Positions 58,744 to 64,000 of a stretch of 64,000 nucleotides of DNA are shown here, one piece after another. Made by a program: the position numbers and the translations under genes. How positions within the stretch are numbered: the stretch's first letter is position 1; each line of letters starts with the position of its first letter. Source of the stretch: Sisyra terminalis (lineage: Eukaryota; Arthropoda; Insecta; Neuroptera; Sisyridae); the NCBI GenBank assembly GCA_958496175.1, contig OY292274.1:68272630-68336629 (forward strand), in the 5' to 3' direction. Under the pieces are notes generated by a model. It was given only the letters and a program-made list of their open reading frames with translations, was not told the origin of the DNA and ran no database searches.

Positions 58744-59610
58744 ATGAATTCGGATAATATTTCCGCGGAAGAACGCGTGTTATCGACCGAAGAAATCAAA
58801 TCCCTGGAATATCAAAATTCCCGATTAGTCTCCTCATTTAAAGCTCAAACTTTGGAGCTGGAAGCTCAAAAGAATTGGGATTTGTTTTACAAACGAAATG
58901 AAACACGTTTTTTTAAAGATCGACATTGGACGGTCCGGGAGTTCAATGAATTGTTAAGCACAGAATTTCAAGATCGGCAAGTTTTACTGGAAATCGGATG
59001 TGGGGTTGGTAATTTAATTTATCCGTTGGTCGAGGAAAATGCCAATTTTTACATATACGCCTGCGATTTATCGCCACGTGCTGTAGAATTCGTTAAAACC
59101 AATCCGCTGTACAATGAGGCCAAGCTAAAAGCATTCCAGACTGATATCACGACAAAAGATATATTCAATACAATCAAAGAGGAATCGGTCGATGTTGTCA
59201 CACTGATATTTGTCCTATCAGCGGTTCACCCTGATAAATTTACCCTGTGCCTAGAAAATATATATCGCCTATTAAAACCGGGGGGTGTAGTACTATTTCG
59301 TGATTATGCCTTGCATGATATGGCTCAAATTCGTTTTAAGCCCGGCCACAAAATCGCAGAAAATTTTTATATGCGACAAGATGGCACTAGGTTTATACAT
59401 ACTTTCATATTGGTGTCCTGATTTTTGTACTAAATTTTTACTTTTTGCAGGAGCTACTACTTTTCCCGAGATGAACTTGAAAAGTTGTTTTCCTCAAACA
59501 AGTTTGAGACGCTCGTTAATAACTATGTTCAAAGACGTACCGTTAATAAGAAGGAAGGGGTAGACAAGTTGCGGACCTTTATCCAAGGAAAATTTCGTAA
59601 ACCTAATAAA
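58744..59610 (+). CDS. METTL6, tRNA 3-methylcytidine methyltransferase
   Basis: An S-adenosylmethionine-dependent enzyme forming m3C32 in serine tRNAs. Exon 1 is 58744-59390 and exon 2 is 59451-59610; the frame joins at AG|G and gives 269 codons, with the stop expected in a short later exon (an acceptor at 59848 would add TGA at once). Family marks: AQKNWDLFYKRN (41-52), FFKDRHW, SAM motif I LEIGCGVGN (82-90), YACDLSPRAVEFV, the METTL2/6/8 hallmark LIFVLSAVHPDK, LKPGGVVLFRDY and FYMRQDGTR, then YYFSRDEL and RRTVNKKEG in exon 2. The ATG at 58744 is the first in frame. Length is close to human METTL6 (284). Confidence 0.88.
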
Positions 59611-59936
59611 GTAAGTATTGGTAGGAATTTATTTATTGGGTTACGAATTTATGTGTAAGCTTTTCACTTGCTTTATCCGGTGGTGGCTTGGTTTCGACCA
59701 ATGTGATGATACTGTAAATAAATTATTGATTTTTTTTGGAAAAATGATTTTGCATTAGCTCTAGCTGATATATATAAAAATTGAAAAAAACCTTTAAAAC
59801 TTTTAAAACTGTATTCATATTTTTTTTTTAATTTGCAGTGAACTCCCCTGTTCGAATGGCTTTCAATTCCGCTATGTAGGTGTTTAAAAACGGCACGTGA
59901 AGGTATATTTTTATTAATAAATTTATTTGTTTATAT

Positions 59937-60210
59937 CAGGGGTTCTCAATCTTTTTGAGTCCGCGGCGCATTTACAAAGTTAGTATTTTGTCACGGCGCC
60001 CTACTTTAGTAAGCTACTTGGATATGGAGACTATATATATATATATTATAGTCGAAAGTAATATGTACCTATAATAATAGTAGTTGTTGTAATTGTTGCT
60101 TTATAGGTACCCGCGAATATTTGTGGTTTCGGATCATTTCAGATAATGATAGAGGATCGACTCACGGCGCTCCTCTTTACTTTCTACGCCGCACACTTTG
60201 AGAACCCCTG
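59937..60210. mobile_element. hAT-type MITE, 8-bp TSD
   Basis: A 274-bp element with termini CAGGGGTTCTCAATCTTTTT and CACTTTGAGAACCCCTG, flanked by a perfect GTTTATAT (59929-59936 and 60211-60218). Both the terminus and the 8-bp duplication are classic for hAT. Internal CGGCGC motifs lie near both ends and an AT microsatellite in the middle. It lies downstream of Mettl6 exon 2. Confidence 0.88.
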
Positions 60211-60221
60211 GTTTATATCGT

Positions 60222-60520
60222 TTAATGATGATATTATAGTTCAATTGAACACTGTGATATTACTTTTATATGTCTTTCGCTCCTAACTGAAATAATTATT
60301 TCTTTTAACTTCATATAAGAATACTATTTTTCAAATAACTAAAATGAATTTCTTTTTTTCAGAATCAAAAAGCAGATCAATGAAAAAGTAAGTTCATGTT
60401 AGGCCCTTTTAAAAAAATGGGTTTCTTAAACCCTTATTTCAATTATACTCTTTTAAAATGATGATATTATAGTTCAATTGAACACTGTGATATTACCTTT
60501 ATATGTCTTTCGCTCCTAAC
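60222..60520. repeat. Direct repeat of about 63 bp, 236 bp apart
   Basis: ATGATGATATTATAGTTCAA through TATGTCTTTCGCTCCTAACT occurs at 60222-60284 and 60458-60520 with one or two changes. Near each copy follows an AG-ended pyrimidine tract (TTTTTTTCAG at about 60361, TTTCAG at about 60606), so a short segment was probably duplicated. No coding function seen. Confidence 0.65.
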
Positions 60521-61936
60521 TGATAAATTACGTAATTTATTTAGATTTTTAGTACTTTAGTTTTCACCAAATAGCTACAGTAAGGGTTTTTTTCGTTTAA
60601 TTTCAGGAGAAAAGCAGTAAACAGAAAGAGTTTAACATAAAAATTATATTTTAGATTTTTTTTATAAGTCGATAAATCTGAAAAAAAAATGTAGAAAGGT
60701 GTACAAAAAGGCTGTTTTTTTTTAACTTATATTTCTTTATTTTCTATCGATTTTACAGTTTAAATAAAATTATATTTATAAATTTAAATATATGTATGTA
60801 TTTAATTCATTCCACACTTGCAAACTTCCATAAAACTAAAAATAATCTTACCAACTAATGACTAAAAGGTTTTTTTACCTGCAATTTCATAAAACTAAAT
60901 ATTTACAAGTGTTTTTTGATCACTAAATGTGAGTCGGCGAAATTTTTATGCTAAAGAATTTAACGATTTGTTTATTTATAGTAATAGTACTCGTAATTTA
61001 AAGTTTCAGTCAAAATATTTGTCCAGTATTGAGTAAAATGCAATTTTTTTTTGTTGTCTAAATAAATATTTGAGAAATTTTACTTTTAAGTGTAAACTGT
61101 AAACTAAGTTATAGTTTTTACAAGAAATACTGATACTTATTAATGCATATTAAATCTATACTTGTTAAAACACTATTAATATAATGGGTAAAGCAGTAAG
61201 GCTATATTATTAAAATATCCACTTATTTGATTTGACAACCTTGAAAAACGCAGGTATTGATTGTGAAGCTTGCATTTACTGTGCACATAAACAATTTAAT
61301 TAGATCGATTATTTATTCCAACTATAAAATAATTTTAACTTCGCCTGCAAAGTTATTTTACGTTCATCTTTTACATATGCTTTTACATGACCATTTTTTC
61401 AATGCAAATTTTAGATTTTTTAAGAGAATTTTCAAATAAAGGCGAATGTTGGATTAACAAAAATTGTGTTATATTATTTGTACAAATACAAAATCAAATC
61501 AATATAAATATTCTTAAAATTTACTACTTTTACAATAGTAAAAACAAATAGTTTAATCATTTATATTTTTAATGTAATAAATTGAATGAAACATTCGCAA
61601 TTCAATAAAATAAATATACAATTTTGTACTAATAAATCATCTGATATTACTAACTAAATGGGAAAAAAAATAATTGAGCTTAGAAAAAAAATAGGGATTT
61701 GAAAGTACATAAAGTTATCAATAAGAATAACTTACAACATGAAATAGATTATTTAACAAATAAACTTTTAAATATAAAAAAAAAGTCAAGTTATTTATAG
61801 AAAACAGTCAAAATAGGAAACACATCTTGAAAATAAAAAAAAGCTCATTAATATTCCGAGTACAAAAGAATAAATTTTCTCATTTCATCGTAGTGGGATA
61901 ATTGTTGACAAATTCATACTAAAACGCCCACAATCC
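60521..61936. other. Gene-free AT-rich DNA and fzr 3' flank
   Basis: I see no reading frame of interest. The last part, left of the fzr stop, presumably holds its 3' UTR. Confidence 0.5.
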
Positions 61937-64000
61937 TTACCGGATACCGGTATAAAGGCTGAGTACTGATCGCGTTTCCTTTTGCGATCGAACTTTTGAA
62001 AAAACATTCCAAAATCGTAATGTCTCGTCACCCGCCCCCGTCACAATCGCTTCGCCATCGGGCGATAAAGCCAGATATAACACACGATACGAGTGTCCTG
62101 TTAATTTTGCGACCTGCGCTAAACTTGGATATTTCCACACTAAAATTTGATTCTGTGAATAGCCGTGTGTTGATACCAATTCGGAACTGTGCTTGGACCA
62201 GGCAAGATTACAGACTTGGGAACCTAAAAGAAGAATTGATTAGTATTAGGGAATTAGGTTTGTGGGTATACAATATATAAGATATATTGCAGTCCAATTT
62301 ATGTAGTATAGTTTAATATAATAATATATAAAAATCATTCCACAAACATAAATTTGAACAGAAGTTCAAACAAAAATATTCGTGACGTATTGCCCAGATA
62401 CGTATTTCGATTGCCAAGCAAGCTTCATCAGTGGTCATCAAGTAGTTTGGATCACTCCGTAACTACTTTGTGATGATTCACAAAATAATCACAGATTGAC
62501 CTCAGTTTATATGTCGTGCCTTTCTCTTTTTGCGATGTGGTTATGGAGGGGGGTTGGTCTGTTTTAACTTACTATCCAGGAATTTCCCAAAAAATCGAAA
62601 GGATATGGAAACAGTTTGATATAAAGGCTGGATATACAACCACAAAGTTGGGTGGATTTTTCAACGGTTCTAAAGATAAAATTCCGGACATACAGAAATC
62701 AGGAATTTATGAAATCCCTTGCACGGGCTGTGATAAAAGCTACGTCGGTCAGACTAGAAGACAAATAGGGGTTAGGTATAAGGAACATCTGACAAACATA
62801 AAATATGCAAGAGTGGAAAAATCATGTGTGACAGAACATGCACTGGAAACAGGGCATACATTTGCAGAAGCTAGACTTCCAGAAAGTGTTCTAAAAACCG
62901 CACAAACCGATTGGATGCACTCGAAAGCATAGAAATTGTTAAAAGAAAGGGAAAGGTACTAAATTGGGAAAATGGTCCAATTCAAAATTCGGCACTTTTC
63001 GAGTTGCTTACGAAGGATTCGGTGAAAGTAAAGAAATTTGGGAACACCCCCCCCCTCCATAACCACATCGCAAAAAGAGAAAGGCACAACATATAAATTA
63101 AGGTCAATCCGTGATTATTTTGTGAATCATCACAAAGTAGTTACGGAGTGATCCAAACTACTTGATGACCACTGATGAAGATTGCTTGGCAATCGAAATA
63201 CGTATCTGGGCAATACGTCACGAATATTTTTGTTTGAACTTCTGTTCAAATTTATGTTTGTGGTATGATTTTTATATATTATTATATTAAACTATACTAC
63301 ATAAATTGGACTGCAATATATCTTATATATTGTATACACAGTATAACTGTTCAAAGTCAGCGAAAAAAAATTATTTTGATTAGGTTTGTGGGGTTTTGCG
63401 TACCAGTATCGACGCATTGCATTGGTTGTCCCGTTAAAGTGTTCCAGAAACGTATGCAACGATCGGCTGTTCCACCACCTGATGCCAGAAGTCCGTGATG
63501 GTGTGGCGACCAAGCAATTGCTTTCACTGCGGCTAAATGATCCGTGTAGGTTTGTACAGGTGACACTGATTGCATATTCCACACGTAAAGTCTATTATCG
63601 TTTCCTCCGGACGCCAAATATTGGTTATCCGGAGACCACTTAAGTCCACAGACTTCTTGCCGATGGCCGACCAGTCGCCGTTCCGGAATTGTCGTCGGCG
63701 TTCGTGTATCCCGTTGCAAAATCAAACGATCCCTACTTCCCGAAGAAAGTACATCCCCGTTCCATGCAAGCGCTCCCACTCGCGCCGAATGTCCTTGCAG
63801 TTTATTCACTTGTTTGTTAACCCCGACATCCCAAACCGTCACATATCCATGGTGAGTCCCGACGGCAACTAAATTTCCCCGTTCGCTCCACGCTACCGAT
63901 GTAACCGTATTACTATCACCCGATAGATCACATAAACGTGTTACTTGACTCGTGCATGCTGACCACAAGTAAACACAACTCCCCAGTCCAACACTGAGCA
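61937..64000 (-). CDS. Fizzy-related/Cdh1, APC/C activator (5' part beyond window)
   Basis: A WD40 coactivator of the anaphase-promoting complex. Two coding exons are in the window: 63404 to the right edge, and 61937-62223, joined in frame as DTG|SQVCNLAW. The visible part has WD40 blades with LSVGLGSCVYLWSA, VAVGTHHGYVTVWDV, LSSGSRDRLILQRD, GNDNRLYVWN and GAGDETLRFWNVFSK, almost invariant in Cdh1. It ends in Ile-Arg, the IR tail that binds the APC/C TPR subunits. The N-terminal C-box lies outside the window. The intron (62224-63403) is nearly all Penelope-like element. Confidence 0.93.
62267..63378 (+). mobile_element. Penelope-like element fragment with inverted terminal repeats, 14-bp TSD
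   Basis: A 1,112-bp insertion in the fzr intron between perfect ATTAGGTTTGTGGG repeats (62253-62266 and 63379-63392). Inverted arms of about 300 bp (left to about 62560, right from about 63045) enclose a unique centre with a GIY-YIG endonuclease frame. Only the right side has the AGTATAACTGTTCAAAGTCA tail. Inverted flanking repeats, variable-length target duplication and a reverse transcriptase lost by truncation all fit Penelope retroelements. Short relatives lie at 15014 and 56423. Confidence 0.85.
62555..63095 (+). pseudogene. Penelope GIY-YIG endonuclease, frameshifted remnant
   Basis: The linker (TYYPGISQKIERIWKQF) leads into KSGIYEIPCTGCDKSYVGQT, with the GIY and YVG motifs, a CxxC pair, a later Arg (R..EH) and CVTEHALETGH, the cysteine/histidine set typical of Penelope endonucleases. 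Near 62910 the frame breaks; the rest of the domain (ALESIEIVKRKG, LNWENG with the catalytic-type Glu and Asn) continues in another frame to about 63095. No reverse-transcriptase domain precedes it, so it cannot move by itself. Confidence 0.8.

Noticed and set aside
1..64000. tRNA or rRNA genes
   Set aside because: Scanning by eye for B-box-like GGTTCRAATCC segments gave no convincing cloverleaf. A covariance search would be decisive.

Overview
The window looks like AT-rich nuclear DNA of an insect. All recognised multi-exon genes have GT-AG introns, many of them short, and encode insect-like orthologues. I lean towards a nematoceran fly, but that rests on general impression (very AT-rich, transposon-dense) and not on a diagnostic marker.

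Layout. Positions 1-11,900 hold no gene I can support: a GC-rich island with a TATA-like box (about 900-1180), an interleaved tandem array (1.6-3.8 kb), foldback elements, small MULE-type MITEs and a 370-bp satellite (9.3-11.6 kb). From 11.9 to 37.7 kb lies the accessory core. It has four intact single-exon genes on the + strand (ATG starts at 12153, 15975, 25129 and 35578), encoding 200-211-aa proteins that resemble the RNA-binding part of LINE ORF1 proteins (LINE-1 ORF1p and baculovirus FP25K-type fold). No reverse transcriptase lies nearby. The four genes share an upstream module of roughly 200-270 bp, have higher coding GC than their surroundings, and each is followed within about 120-300 bp by its own tandem-repeat array. 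The arrays behind genes 1 and 2 repeat a CGCCATCTAG motif that resembles the CTCF and YY1/Pho consensus. Behind genes 2, 3 and 4 a second, longer repeat block recurs, so the region reads as roughly 10-kb gene-plus-flank modules.

From 39.8 to 50.0 kb there is a 5,113-bp direct tandem duplication that looks identical. Each copy carries a complete hedgehog acyltransferase gene (rasp/HHAT, 4 coding exons, 515 aa, - strand). The breakpoints fall inside a repeat that flanks the gene on both sides, as expected for unequal crossing-over.

From 51 kb to the right edge is a compact housekeeping cluster. In order: lin-52 (DREAM complex, -), wdr46/UTP7 (small-subunit processome, +, 10 exons), fidgetin-like 1 (AAA ATPase, -, 6 exons), a doubtful small ORF, Mettl6 (tRNA m3C methyltransferase, +) and fizzy-related/Cdh1 (APC/C activator, -, cut by the window end). 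Several introns here carry mobile DNA: a MULE-type MITE and a Penelope-derived palindrome in fignl1, a 154-bp hairpin in wdr46, and a GIY-YIG-bearing Penelope-like element with a 14-bp target-site duplication in fzr. In every case the host reading frame stays intact.

The likeliest undescribed system is the array of solo ORF1-like genes with shared promoters and motif-bearing satellites. Its function is unknown. Exon boundaries were set by hand from splice consensus, frame continuity and remembered family sequence. No database search was run.
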